A DNA stretch of 64,000 nt from Pseudomonadota bacterium (lineage in GTDB: Bacteria; Bdellovibrionota; Bacteriovoracia; Bacteriovoracales; Bacteriovoracaceae), in NCBI GenBank assembly GCA_027487515.1, contig JAIYDL010000007.1, positions 62,001 through 126,000 on the forward strand, in the 5' to 3' direction. Position 1 is the stretch's first letter. Every line of letters begins with the position of its first letter. Shown here piece after piece: positions 9,722 through 18,533 of the stretch. The notes beneath the pieces were generated by a model that ran no database searches, was not told where the DNA came from, and saw only the letters and a program-made list of their open reading frames with translations. Both the position numbers and the translations under genes were made by a program.

Positions 9722-9751
9722 ATTATAAGGTCCCTTGGAGATTAAAGACAA
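9722..9751 (-). promoter_or_regulatory. Sigma70-type promoter of the acyl-CoA dehydrogenase gene
   Basis: On the minus strand TTGTCT, an 18-base spacer and a perfect TATAAT lie about 35-65 bases upstream of the start codon. Confidence 0.6.
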
Positions 9752-9856
9752 CGTTTCGCGATGTTCAAACTTCTACAGCTCCTAGAAAGAGAGTGAATCT
9801 CTCGGAGATCCTTAAATCCCGAGTGTTCTACTGGGACTTAATGTCCATGCCGGCAC

Positions 9857-9885
9857 TTGCACAGAACAGCAAATTTGATGACAAT
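9857..9885 (+). promoter_or_regulatory. Possible promoter of the T2SS operon
   Basis: TTGCAC, 17 bases and GACAAT. The -10-like box ends 6 bases before the gspC ATG, which would place the transcript start at or next to the start codon. The match is weak and the call tentative. Confidence 0.3.
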
Positions 9886-9891
9886 TAATTG

Positions 9892-11241
9892 ATGATAAAT
9901 AAATTCAAAGACTTCCTTAAAAAATTTTCCCGGCGGCGGAATCAGTCAGATTCGGCTCCAGAAGAATTCCTCGACGAGGATCAACTCCCCCCAGGAGCGG
10001 TGGTCGAAGAAGAAAGCGCTCTCTCCCAGGGCGACGCGGATCGCACGAATCCGAACGTTCGAGCTCCTGGTTCATCCTCCTGGCGCTCGAAGCTGAAGCT
10101 CCCGAAACTCCGGATCCCAAAGATTTCTCTCCCGAAGCTCCGGCGCCGGAAGACCGAAGGCCGCACCGGCATCGCTCCTTTGTCAGATGAGCTGCCCTCG
10201 CCGTCCTTCCGGGATCGACTGGCCGGCATCGGCGCGAGTCTCGGAAACCTAAAGCTTCCCGAGGGAGTGAAGGGAAAACCAGGCGAGGGCATTTTTGCGC
10301 TCTCTCCGAATCTTTCAAAAAGCATCGAACGGGCCATCTCCCGTGAAGCCCGAGAGACCGTGCATCAGATCGGCCTCGTTTCCATCATCTCCCTCGTAAC
10401 CTACACCCTCGGAAAAGGAACGGCCCTGTACCTCAAGGGCCCCCCCGTGATGAACAGTCCCAAGAACTACGAGGTGGCCATCAACCTAGACAACGACTTC
10501 AACGTCGGGACCCTCGCCCAGGTTCGCGGGATTAACATCTTCCGCACCAACACGGGCCTTGGGACCAAGAAAAAGGACGTCGATACGAAGTGCGACTCTG
10601 CGGAACAGGAGAGCTCCCTTCCCATCAAGCTCGTGAACACCATCGTTCTCCAAGACACGGTGAAGTCCCTGGCGTCGGTGCAGATCCGAGGGGACCGGGT
10701 CCTCCAGGAAGTCCGAGAGGGTGAGCAGATCTCGAACCTCGCCAAGATCTTCAAGATCACGCGGCTCGAGATCCTGGTGAAGAACCTTGAAAACGGAGTC
10801 TGCGAGACCATCGCTTCGGAGAAGGCGCGCGAAGTACGCTCCCCGATCTCCGTCATGACGCCGGCGAAGAGCCGGGAGTTCAAACTGAGCAAGAAGCTTC
10901 CGGGCATCGAAAACGCCGGCAACAAGTTTACGATCTCGAAGGGACTCTTGGATGAAAAGTTAAAGGACATCGCCTCCATCCTCACCCAGGCCCGGGCGGT
11001 GAAGATCCAGAACCCGGATGGCACCCTCGCGTTTAAGATGACGGAGATGGACCCCCAAGGGATCTTCCCGTACCTGGGGCTTCAGGACCAGGACATCATC
11101 ACGAGCATCAACGGGAAACCCATCTACGACCTCAATGAAGTCATGGGGCTCTTTGCCCGCATAAAAAATATGGACAAACTTCAGCTCGGGATTAAGCGCG
11201 AAGGGTCCGAGTCCATGCTCGATTACAATATCAAAAAATAA
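9892..11241 (+). CDS. gspC: Type II secretion system protein GspC (with long cytoplasmic N-terminus)
   Basis: GspC links the inner-membrane platform to the secretin. One transmembrane segment (about residues 159-181) is followed by a periplasmic HR-like region and a C-terminal PDZ domain (GLQDQDIITSINGKPIYDL, about 385-449). Unusually, ~155 residues precede the membrane segment, including a basic proline-spaced stretch (LPKLRIPKISLPKLRRRK near 71); classical GspC has a very short cytoplasmic tail. The ATG at 9892 is preceded by an in-frame TTG and has no clear Shine-Dalgarno sequence. It is the first gene of the T2SS operon; gspD follows 12 bases after the stop. Confidence 0.85.
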   Translation: MINKFKDFLKKFSRRRNQSDSAPEEFLDEDQLPPGAVVEEESALSQGDADRTNPNVRAPGSSSWRSKLKLPKLRIPKISLPKLRRRKTEGRTGIAPLSDELPSPSFRDRLAGIGASLGNLKLPEGVKGKPGEGIFALSPNLSKSIERAISREARETVHQIGLVSIISLVTYTLGKGTALYLKGPPVMNSPKNYEVAINLDNDFNVGTLAQVRGINIFRTNTGLGTKKKDVDTKCDSAEQESSLPIKLVNTIVLQDTVKSLASVQIRGDRVLQEVREGEQISNLAKIFKITRLEILVKNLENGVCETIASEKAREVRSPISVMTPAKSREFKLSKKLPGIENAGNKFTISKGLLDEKLKDIASILTQARAVKIQNPDGTLAFKMTEMDPQGIFPYLGLQDQDIITSINGKPIYDLNEVMGLFARIKNMDKLQLGIKREGSESMLDYNIKK

Positions 11242-11253
11242 GGACCACAGGTC

Positions 11254-13791
11254 ATGAAGACAAGACGTCAGAAAACGCCTCTCATCAGCTCTCTCTTCTA
11301 CGTGTCGCTCCTCCTCGGGAACTTCGAGGCGCAGGCGCAGTTTAATAAGTACCGCTCGCAGACTCGCTTCAACACGAACTCCGGCGCAGGCACCCCTCCG
11401 GCCCCCGGCGGGGGCTCGGTAACCAGCGACATCGACTCCATGTCGGCAGAGGACGCGGCCGCGGCGCTGAAAGCGGCGGAGAACATCGAAGCCGCGGCCG
11501 AAAGTGCTGCGGCGTCGGAAGAAGCGGAGAACGACTCGGCCTTCGAGCCCGACGTCGATGACGAGGCCAACCAGACCACGTTCGGGGACCGGCCCGCACC
11601 GGGCCAGGGAGTGGCACCGAAAGGGAACAAGTACGTGAACCTGAACCCGGAAACGGCCTTCGGTCCAGAGATCGTCGAGAGCTTCGACTTTCCCGACACC
11701 GACATCATGGAAATCACCAAGCACATGCAGAAGCTCACGGGGATAAACCTGATCCTCGACAAAGACGTGAAGGGGAAGGTGTCGATCATCGCGCCCACGC
11801 CGATCACCGTCGGGGACGCCTGGAAAGCGTACCTCGCGGCCCTCAACATGGCCGGCTACTCGCTGATCAAAACCGGCGCCTTCTATAAGGTCATCAACGC
11901 GCGCGACATCCGCTACACGCCCACCAAGATCTACACGGGGAACTACACTCCGGACACCGAGAACTACGTCATGCGAGTGATCTCGCTCAAGTCCGTCTCC
12001 GCCGCTGAAATCGCCCGGAACTTCAGACCCTTCATGTCGCGCTACGGACGGATCATCGACATTAAACAAACCAACACGATCATCATCGCCGACACGGGCT
12101 CGAACATTAACCGCCTGGCGAAGATGGTGAAGTTCCTAGACGTGCCCGGGCACGAGGAATCGCTTCAGATCGTGAAGGTGAAGAACTCCTCGGCCCAGGA
12201 GATCGCGAAGCTTCTGGACAACATCCTTAAAGGCGGAAGCGGCGGCGCTGGCGGAAGGCCGGGAGCTCCCACTCCGAGGTTCACCGGCGGCGCCGGTGGA
12301 AACGAGTCCACCTCGATGATTTCTCGGATCATCGCAGAGCCGCGGACCAATTCGATCATCGCCATGGCCAACGCCGAGGGGGCCAAGCAGCTCAAGGACC
12401 TGATCTACAAGCTCGACGTGAAGCTCGTCTCCTCGGGCTCGAACCGGGTCCATGTTTACTACCTTAACTACGGAGACTCGGAAGAGCTCTCGAAGACTCT
12501 TTCGAGCATCGTCTCTGGTGCGGCCCAACCCGGCGGCGCCGGTGGTGCCGGAGGTGCTTCACGCTTTAGCTCGTTCGGCGGCGGCGGCACTGGGGAGAAC
12601 CCGATCTTCTCGGCCGAAGTGAAGATCACGTCGGACAAGAATAACAATGCTCTCGTTGTGACAGCATCTCCGACGGATTGGTTGACCTTAAGAGACGTGA
12701 TCGGGAGACTTGATATTCCCCGTGACCAGGTCTACGTTGAGGGCTTAATCTTGGAGGCCAACGTTACGAAGAATCGTGGATTCGGAGTCGAATACACCGG
12801 CGCCTACGGGCAAGGGAACGTTCAGCGGGCCGGCTTCACAACCCAGACTTCGGCCCAGAGTGGGCTCCTGGCCCTTCTGACATCCGGCGTCCCGCAATCC
12901 GTGGGAGCCTTCGTTGGTGGGTTTGGCCTGGGTCCCTCAAGAAATGTTAGCGTCCAGGGTGCCAATGGAGCTTCATCGAACATTAAGGTCAACGCGATCA
13001 ATGGATTCATCAGGGCCATCGCCTCACACCAGAGTACGAATATCCTCGCAACACCGCAGATCCTGGCCCTTGATAACACCGAGGCGACATTTGAGGTCGG
13101 GGACACAGAGCCGATTCGGAACCAGACGATTGGCCAAGGGGTTTCATCCTTCAGCACCACCCAGCAGGAAGCAAAGCTCTCGCTCAAGATCACGCCGCAA
13201 ATCAACAAGGTCACGAGATTTGTTAAGCTCAAGATCAACCAGAAGATTGACGACTTCAAGGCCGCCTCGGGTGGAGATCAGCCAGGTCAGGGCCGTCCCA
13301 CGACAACGCGAACGGCGATCACCGAGGTCATGGTCAGGGACCGCGACACCATCGCCATGGGCGGTCTTCTCCGAGACCGGGAGGTGGTCACGAACAATAA
13401 GGTTCCACTCCTGGGAGACATCCCCGTCCTCGGCTGGCTCTTTAAGAACAAAAGCCGGCAGGTGGAAAAGGTCAACATCCTCTTCTTCATGACTCCGAAG
13501 ATCCTCTCCCCGTACGCCAAGACAGCGTCGAAGAACTCGAAGGAAATCCTCGACCGCCGGAAGAAGGGCATGAACTCGATGTTCGACGATGACCAACAGG
13601 ACCCGAACGAGAAGTTCACCAAAGACCTGAACGCGAAGTTGGACAAGCAAATCGAGGGCCCACTCTACGATCAATCGGATGCGGACCACTACCGGAACTT
13701 AAACGACGTGGAAGTGCAGACTGGCAATGACTCTGAAGAACCGGCACTCGAGACCCCGGACTACCAGGAAATCATCAAAGCGGTGAAATAA
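11254..13791 (+). CDS. gspD: Type II secretion system secretin GspD
   Basis: This is the outer-membrane channel subunit. A signal peptide (about residues 1-28) is followed by a low-complexity Ala/Glu-rich linker (about 60-105), the N0 domain (FDFPDTDIMEITKHMQKLTG, from ~146), N1-N3 modules and the secretin domain ending with VPLLGDIPVLGWLFK. Glycine-rich insertions interrupt the N-domains (about 329-350 and 425-448). The length of 845 is slightly above usual. Codon use changes inside the gene: from about 12640 to 13290 third positions are visibly less GC-rich than on either side. The stop is followed directly by the gspE ATG. Confidence 0.95.
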   Translation: MKTRRQKTPLISSLFYVSLLLGNFEAQAQFNKYRSQTRFNTNSGAGTPPAPGGGSVTSDIDSMSAEDAAAALKAAENIEAAAESAAASEEAENDSAFEPDVDDEANQTTFGDRPAPGQGVAPKGNKYVNLNPETAFGPEIVESFDFPDTDIMEITKHMQKLTGINLILDKDVKGKVSIIAPTPITVGDAWKAYLAALNMAGYSLIKTGAFYKVINARDIRYTPTKIYTGNYTPDTENYVMRVISLKSVSAAEIARNFRPFMSRYGRIIDIKQTNTIIIADTGSNINRLAKMVKFLDVPGHEESLQIVKVKNSSAQEIAKLLDNILKGGSGGAGGRPGAPTPRFTGGAGGNESTSMISRIIAEPRTNSIIAMANAEGAKQLKDLIYKLDVKLVSSGSNRVHVYYLNYGDSEELSKTLSSIVSGAAQPGGAGGAGGASRFSSFGGGGTGENPIFSAEVKITSDKNNNALVVTASPTDWLTLRDVIGRLDIPRDQVYVEGLILEANVTKNRGFGVEYTGAYGQGNVQRAGFTTQTSAQSGLLALLTSGVPQSVGAFVGGFGLGPSRNVSVQGANGASSNIKVNAINGFIRAIASHQSTNILATPQILALDNTEATFEVGDTEPIRNQTIGQGVSSFSTTQQEAKLSLKITPQINKVTRFVKLKINQKIDDFKAASGGDQPGQGRPTTTRTAITEVMVRDRDTIAMGGLLRDREVVTNNKVPLLGDIPVLGWLFKNKSRQVEKVNILFFMTPKILSPYAKTASKNSKEILDRRKKGMNSMFDDDQQDPNEKFTKDLNAKLDKQIEGPLYDQSDADHYRNLNDVEVQTGNDSEEPALETPDYQEIIKAVK

Positions 13792-15522
13792 ATGACGATC
13801 GCAAACGAATTCATCAGAACCGCCGAGCACGGCCGAGAGAAGCTCGGAGAGCTCCTGATCAAGTACACCACCCTCACCCGCGCGCAGCTCGACGACGCCC
13901 TCGAGCAGCAACGCATCGACGGCGGACTCATCGGCGACATCCTGCTAAAGCGCAACTTCATTCACCCCCATGAACTCGTGAAAGTCGTCTGTCTGCAGAT
14001 CGGCATCCCCTACCTCCCGGACATTAAGATCGAAGAGATCGATCCCGGTGTCGTGAAGGATCTTTCGATCAACTACTCCAAGCACCACGAAGTCCTGCCG
14101 TGCCTGGAGACCGACTTCTCTGTCACCGTCTTGATGAGTAATCCCTTTAACACCAACGTCGTGAACGACCTCACGATGATCTTCAAAAAAGAGATCAAAA
14201 TTCTTTGCACCACCCCGCTCAAAATCCAGGACGCGATCAACAAGGTGTATGAGAAAGCGAACCGGAACATCGTCGACTCCATCGAAGACGAAACCTTCGA
14301 AGAGAACTTAGACCTCGAGGGGCCCATCGACATCCTTGACTCCACGGCCGACGAAGCACCCGTGATCCGGTTCGTGAACTCGGTCATCTTCCGCGCCGTG
14401 AAGGAACGCGCCTCGGATATTCACATCGAACCCTACGAACGGGAAACCGTCTACCGCTTCCGGATCAACGGTGTGATGACGGAGATCCTCCGCCAGCCGA
14501 AGAAGACCCACGCAGCGGTTTCCTCGCGGGTGAAGGTCATGGCCCGGCTCGACATCGCTGAGAAGCGCCTTCCTCAGGATGGACGGATCAAGATTAAAAT
14601 CGCCGGGAAAGACATCGACATTCGACTCTCCACCGTCCCGATCCAGGCGGGCGAGCGGATCGTCATGCGGGTTCTCGAGAAGAATAACACTGCGCTCAAC
14701 CTCGAGACCCTCGGCTTCCGGGGCAAAGTCCTCGAAGGTCTTCAGGAACTCGGCGGACGAAAGCACGGCGTTCTTTATGTCACGGGACCTACGGGCCATG
14801 GGAAAACCACGACTCTCTTTGCCATCCTGGACCGGATCAAGACTCCGGACAAGATGATCATCACCGTGGAAGATCCTGTGGAATACGAGATCCCAGGAAT
14901 TTCTCAGATTCAAGTGAATCACAAGATTGAACTGACCTTCGCGATCGCCCTGCGCTCCATCCTCCGGCAGAATCCAGACGTGGTGATGATCGGAGAGACC
15001 CGAGACCGAGAAACGGCAGAGATCGCGATTAACGCATCACTGACCGGTCACTTCGTGCTCTCCACTCTTCACACCAACGACGCCTCCTCGGCACCGACTC
15101 GACTCATCGACATGGGTGTGCAGCCCTTCTTGATCTCCTCCTCCCTAGCAGGAGTCCTTGCCCAGCGACTGATCCGGAAACTCTGCTCGGCGTGTAAGGT
15201 TCGCACGACCCTCACGGACTTCGAAAAAGTCATCCTCGATGTGGACGAAGTCCCGGATCACGCCACGATCTTTAAACCCGTGGGTTGCCCGCGCTGCTCG
15301 AACACGGGGTACTCCGGGCGAACCGTCGTTTCGGAGCTTCTTCTTATCAACGACGAAATCCGTGCGCTGATCATCCAGAAGACCGACTCGGCGACCATCA
15401 AGAAGGCAGCGGTGCGCGCAGGCATGCGGACACTCCGAGGTGACGCCATGGATAAGATTTACGAAGGAATCACTTCCGTCGACGAAATCATGCGCGCGAT
15501 CAACGCCGAAGAGGCAGAATAG
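13792..15522 (+). CDS. gspE: Type II secretion ATPase GspE
   Basis: The cytoplasmic hexameric ATPase that drives pseudopilus assembly. An N-terminal N1E/MshEN-like domain (about residues 1-140) precedes the ATPase core. Walker A is GPTGHGKT (332-339), with His in place of the usual Ser. The Asp box (ITVEDPVEYEI) and Walker B region (NPDVVMIGETRD) are intact. A four-cysteine zinc site is complete (Cys465, 468, 499, 502). The ATG abuts the gspD stop, indicating coupling. Confidence 0.96.
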   Translation: MTIANEFIRTAEHGREKLGELLIKYTTLTRAQLDDALEQQRIDGGLIGDILLKRNFIHPHELVKVVCLQIGIPYLPDIKIEEIDPGVVKDLSINYSKHHEVLPCLETDFSVTVLMSNPFNTNVVNDLTMIFKKEIKILCTTPLKIQDAINKVYEKANRNIVDSIEDETFEENLDLEGPIDILDSTADEAPVIRFVNSVIFRAVKERASDIHIEPYERETVYRFRINGVMTEILRQPKKTHAAVSSRVKVMARLDIAEKRLPQDGRIKIKIAGKDIDIRLSTVPIQAGERIVMRVLEKNNTALNLETLGFRGKVLEGLQELGGRKHGVLYVTGPTGHGKTTTLFAILDRIKTPDKMIITVEDPVEYEIPGISQIQVNHKIELTFAIALRSILRQNPDVVMIGETRDRETAEIAINASLTGHFVLSTLHTNDASSAPTRLIDMGVQPFLISSSLAGVLAQRLIRKLCSACKVRTTLTDFEKVILDVDEVPDHATIFKPVGCPRCSNTGYSGRTVVSELLLINDEIRALIIQKTDSATIKKAAVRAGMRTLRGDAMDKIYEGITSVDEIMRAINAEEAE

Positions 15523-15523
15523 T

Positions 15524-16738
15524 ATGCCAATCTACTCCTACAAAGGGATGGACCGCAGCGGAAAAGAAGTCCGGAACACGATCAACGTGGATAGCATAGC
15601 CACCGCTAAGCAGCGCGTGAAGTCCATGGGAATCATGCTGATCGACATCCGGGAGCAGCGGGCCCAGAACACCGGGGCCGGAGGTGGCATGCTTCGGCTG
15701 GGGGGATCGGTGCCGGTCGACGACCTCGCGATGATGACTCGGCAGCTCGCCACTCTCATCAAGGCCAAAATCCAGATCGTCGAGGCCCTCGGGGCGCTCA
15801 CCGATCAGGTGGACAATGCCAACCTGCGACTCGTGCTGGCGGACCTCCGTCAAAAAGTGAACGAAGGGGCGTCCCTGGCCAAGGCCCTCCAGGATCACCC
15901 GAAGGTCTTTAACTCCATCTACGCCAACATGGTGGAGGCCGGCGAGGCCTCTGGGACGCTGGAGATCGTTCTCCTTCGACTTGCGGATTTCACCGAATCC
16001 CAGGTGAAGCTTAAGAACAAGATCAAGGGTGCCATGACCTACCCCGTGATCATGGCGGTCTTCGGCTTCGTGATGATGAACGTGATCTTCATTTTCGTTA
16101 TCCCGAAGATCGCGAAGATCTTCATTTCCATGAAAAAAGAGCTCCCGATCATCACGCAGATCTGCATTTGGATCTCGAACTTCCTGGTCAATTATTGGTG
16201 GCTGGTCATCCTCGGCATCATTACCGTCATCTACGTCACACTGAAATACATCAGTACTCCGTCCGGCATGTCCCGCTGGCACGCGCTGCAACTGCGGCTC
16301 CCGATCCTGGGGATCCTCGTGAAAATGATCAACGTCAGCCGGTTCTGCTCCACGCTCGGGACCCTCATGAACTCCGGGGTTCCCATCCTGACCGCCCTCA
16401 CGATCGTCAAGAACCTGATCCCGAACGTCCACATGAAAGAGGCCGTCGAAAAGGCCCGCCAGTCCGTTTCGGAAGGCGCCTCCCTCGCCCAGCCCCTCAT
16501 CCAGTGCGGCTACTTCCCTCCGCTGGTGACTCACATGATAAAACTGGGGGAACGGTCCGGGGAACTTGAGCCCATGCTAAAAATCATTTCAGAAAATTAC
16601 GAGGATCAAGTACAATCACGTATCGGCGGACTCACTTCGATCCTCGAGCCAATCATGATGATCTGTCTTGGCTTGGCGATCGGATTCATCGTCTTCGCCG
16701 TTGTGATTCCGATGATGAACATGAATTCGCTCCGCTAA
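15524..16738 (+). CDS. gspF: Type II secretion inner-membrane platform protein GspF
   Basis: A polytopic platform protein with two T2SSF domains. The N-terminus MPIYSYKGMDRSGKEV is typical. Hydrophobic segments occur near residues 170-195, 220-240 and 375-398. The length of 404 is normal. The ATG is one base after the gspE stop; longer in-frame extensions would overlap gspE by 80 bases without support. Confidence 0.95.
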   Translation: MPIYSYKGMDRSGKEVRNTINVDSIATAKQRVKSMGIMLIDIREQRAQNTGAGGGMLRLGGSVPVDDLAMMTRQLATLIKAKIQIVEALGALTDQVDNANLRLVLADLRQKVNEGASLAKALQDHPKVFNSIYANMVEAGEASGTLEIVLLRLADFTESQVKLKNKIKGAMTYPVIMAVFGFVMMNVIFIFVIPKIAKIFISMKKELPIITQICIWISNFLVNYWWLVILGIITVIYVTLKYISTPSGMSRWHALQLRLPILGILVKMINVSRFCSTLGTLMNSGVPILTALTIVKNLIPNVHMKEAVEKARQSVSEGASLAQPLIQCGYFPPLVTHMIKLGERSGELEPMLKIISENYEDQVQSRIGGLTSILEPIMMICLGLAIGFIVFAVVIPMMNMNSLR

Positions 16739-16787
16739 CGTTTGTGCTAAACACCAGGTTGAAATAACTCGAAGGAGATCAAGAGAT

Positions 16788-17234
16788 ATGTTTTCTAACG
16801 CGCAAAAGGTTCTTAAGTCCCAGGCCGGCATGAGTTTGATTGAGATCCTCATCGCCCTGACACTCCTCGCCCTCGCCGGTACCTTCGTAGGTGGTAAGGT
16901 CTTCGAGCAGCTCCAGGAAGGAAAGGTGTCCTCCGCTCGGATTCAGATCAAGTCCATCGCTGACCGCTTGAAAGAGTTCCGTCGTGACTGTAACTACCTC
17001 CCGACCACGGACATGGGCCTCGACGCCCTCGTGAACAAGCCCGAAGGTGGCCGCGAGTGTAAGCGCTACGCTCCCGGTGGCTACATCGAAGGTGGAAAAG
17101 TTCCGATGGACCCATGGGACAGCGAGTTCGTCTACGAGTCGGACGGCAAGACCTTCAACATCGTCTCCCTCGGCGCTGACAACGCGGAAGGTGGTGAAGG
17201 CACCGATGCCGATATCAACTACAAAGATCTCTAA
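16788..17234 (+). CDS. gspG: Type II secretion major pseudopilin GspG
   Basis: The main subunit of the pseudopilus. The prepilin motif is G14|MSLIEI with Glu at mature position 5, followed by the hydrophobic helix ALTLLALAGTFVGGKVFEQL. The C-terminal domain has the GspG pattern with a DPWDSEF block and Asp-rich calcium-loop region (ADNAEGGEGTDADINYKDL). A strong GGAGAT sits 8-9 bases before the ATG. A strong terminator follows 20 bases after the stop, which would make gspG more abundant than the minor pseudopilins downstream. Confidence 0.96.
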   Translation: MFSNAQKVLKSQAGMSLIEILIALTLLALAGTFVGGKVFEQLQEGKVSSARIQIKSIADRLKEFRRDCNYLPTTDMGLDALVNKPEGGRECKRYAPGGYIEGGKVPMDPWDSEFVYESDGKTFNIVSLGADNAEGGEGTDADINYKDL

Positions 17235-17979
17235 GACAGTCTTCAAGCCACTCAAGACTCCGGTTGCGCCACCGCTCGACCGGAGTCTTTTTCGTTCCCC
17301 GTCTCTCCTGCGCGGTGCGGTTTCTGAGAAAGGCTTCAGCCTCATCGAAATCCTCGTCGCCCTCGTCCTGGCCGCCATGATCTTCCTCGCAGTACCTACC
17401 AGTGACACCGTCCAAAAACACCGGGACCTCAAGACCGCCGTCGATGACCTCGACCGCTCGGTCCGCTTCGCCGGAAACGAAGCCGTCCTCAGGAACACGG
17501 TGGTGCGGCTCCGGATTTCCCTTGATAAAAATCCCGTCGAATACACCGTCGAGTATGGCCCCGCGGGAAACCTCCCGCTCCCGGACATGCCGGTGAAGCC
17601 CAACCAATCCCTGCAGGACGAGAAGGCCGAATCCGAGAAGCGCGCCGCCCTCGACCGCCAGTTCACGAAGGTCGAGGAGTTCGAGGAGATCAAACATGAG
17701 ATCTCACCGGACGTCACGATCCTCGGGATGGCGAGCACCTCCCAGAAGCAGCTCGTGAAAGAGGGAGAGGCGACGCTCTACTTCTATCCCACGGGAGAGA
17801 AGGACGGCGGAATCATCATCTTCTCAACCATCGAGGAAATCGCGTACCTCGAAGTGGCCCCGTTCCTCTCGGAGACCAACAGCGTCTTCGAACCTCTCAA
17901 AACTTCCGGCGTTGCGAAACTGGAGGATATCCTTCAAACTAAGATGGAAGAGGTGTACAAAGAGTGGCTCGCAAGATAA
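17206..17979 (+). CDS. gspH: Type II secretion minor pseudopilin GspH
   Basis: The prepilin motif EKG|FSLIEILVALVLAAM is followed by a GspH-type domain. The ATG at 17206 (inside the end of gspG, overlap 29 bases) is the only ATG/GTG/TTG in this frame between the preceding gene body and the cleavage site. It gives a 43-residue leader, which is long for a prepilin. That reading frame runs straight through the 17254-17292 terminator hairpin. An unconventional start such as the CTG at 17308 would give a normal short leader and cannot be excluded. The 3' end overlaps gspI by 16 bases. Confidence 0.8.
   Translation: MPISTTKISKTVFKPLKTPVAPPLDRSLFRSPSLLRGAVSEKGFSLIEILVALVLAAMIFLAVPTSDTVQKHRDLKTAVDDLDRSVRFAGNEAVLRNTVVRLRISLDKNPVEYTVEYGPAGNLPLPDMPVKPNQSLQDEKAESEKRAALDRQFTKVEEFEEIKHEISPDVTILGMASTSQKQLVKEGEATLYFYPTGEKDGGIIIFSTIEEIAYLEVAPFLSETNSVFEPLKTSGVAKLEDILQTKMEEVYKEWLAR
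17254..17292 (+). terminator. Strong intrinsic terminator/attenuator between gspG and the rest of the operon
   Basis: A perfect 11-bp stem (17254-17264 with 17279-17289) and 14-base loop end in a run of five T. It lies 20 bases after the gspG stop and inside the reading frame assigned to the gspH leader. Confidence 0.8.
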
Positions 17980-18533
17980 TCGACGATTCCGGTTTCTCCC
18001 TCCTGGAGGTGATGATCGCCATCACTCTCTTTGCGTTTTTCGTCACGGCTTTTCTCACCGGCCAGGGCTACAACGTGGAGGATTCTCGACTCTCCGAAGA
18101 GCAGCTCATGCTCCAGCAGCTGGCCGAACGCAAGATCAACGAACTCATCCTCGATCCGCCCAAGTTCACCAACGCCGACGACAACCGCAAAGAGACGAAG
18201 ACCTTCGAAGAAAAAGAGTACTCCGGGTACGAGTACACCCTCGAACTCAAACGACTCACGGTCCCCGACTTCGCCCAGCTCTTCGCACAGAAAGGCGGCG
18301 CCTCGGAGGAAGCAAAGGAGTCCTACGACGGAGACTATTTCAACGAAAACACCTCTGGCCAGCGGAACTCGAACGTTGAGAAGATGGTCTTCGAAGAGCT
18401 CAGAAAAAACATCGAGCGCATCCTGTGGCAGGCGCGCGTGACGGTGACGAACAAGGAAACAAAATACAATTTCACTCTTTCAACCTTCCTCACGAACTAC
18501 GATGAGCGCGTCCAACTCAACATCGGTTTCTAA
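17964..18533 (+). CDS. gspI: Type II secretion minor pseudopilin GspI
   Basis: The sequence has a GTG start and a short leader ending at DSG|FSLLEVMIAITLFAFFVTAF, with Glu5 present, then a GspI-type C-terminal domain. At 189 residues it is somewhat longer than E. coli GspI (~125), with a charged insertion around residues 65-130. It overlaps gspH by 16 and gspJ by 32 bases. GspI, J, K and H are expected to form the pseudopilus tip. Confidence 0.9.
   Translation: MARKIIDDSGFSLLEVMIAITLFAFFVTAFLTGQGYNVEDSRLSEEQLMLQQLAERKINELILDPPKFTNADDNRKETKTFEEKEYSGYEYTLELKRLTVPDFAQLFAQKGGASEEAKESYDGDYFNENTSGQRNSNVEKMVFEELRKNIERILWQARVTVTNKETKYNFTLSTFLTNYDERVQLNIGF

Noticed and set aside
10960-12069. Long open frame on the minus strand opposite gspC/gspD
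   Set aside because: It is the mirror of strongly GC3-biased real genes, with Arg/Val/Asp-rich low-complexity translation and no family features. The same holds for other long antisense frames such as 7782-8867, 15500-16534 and 16779-17738.
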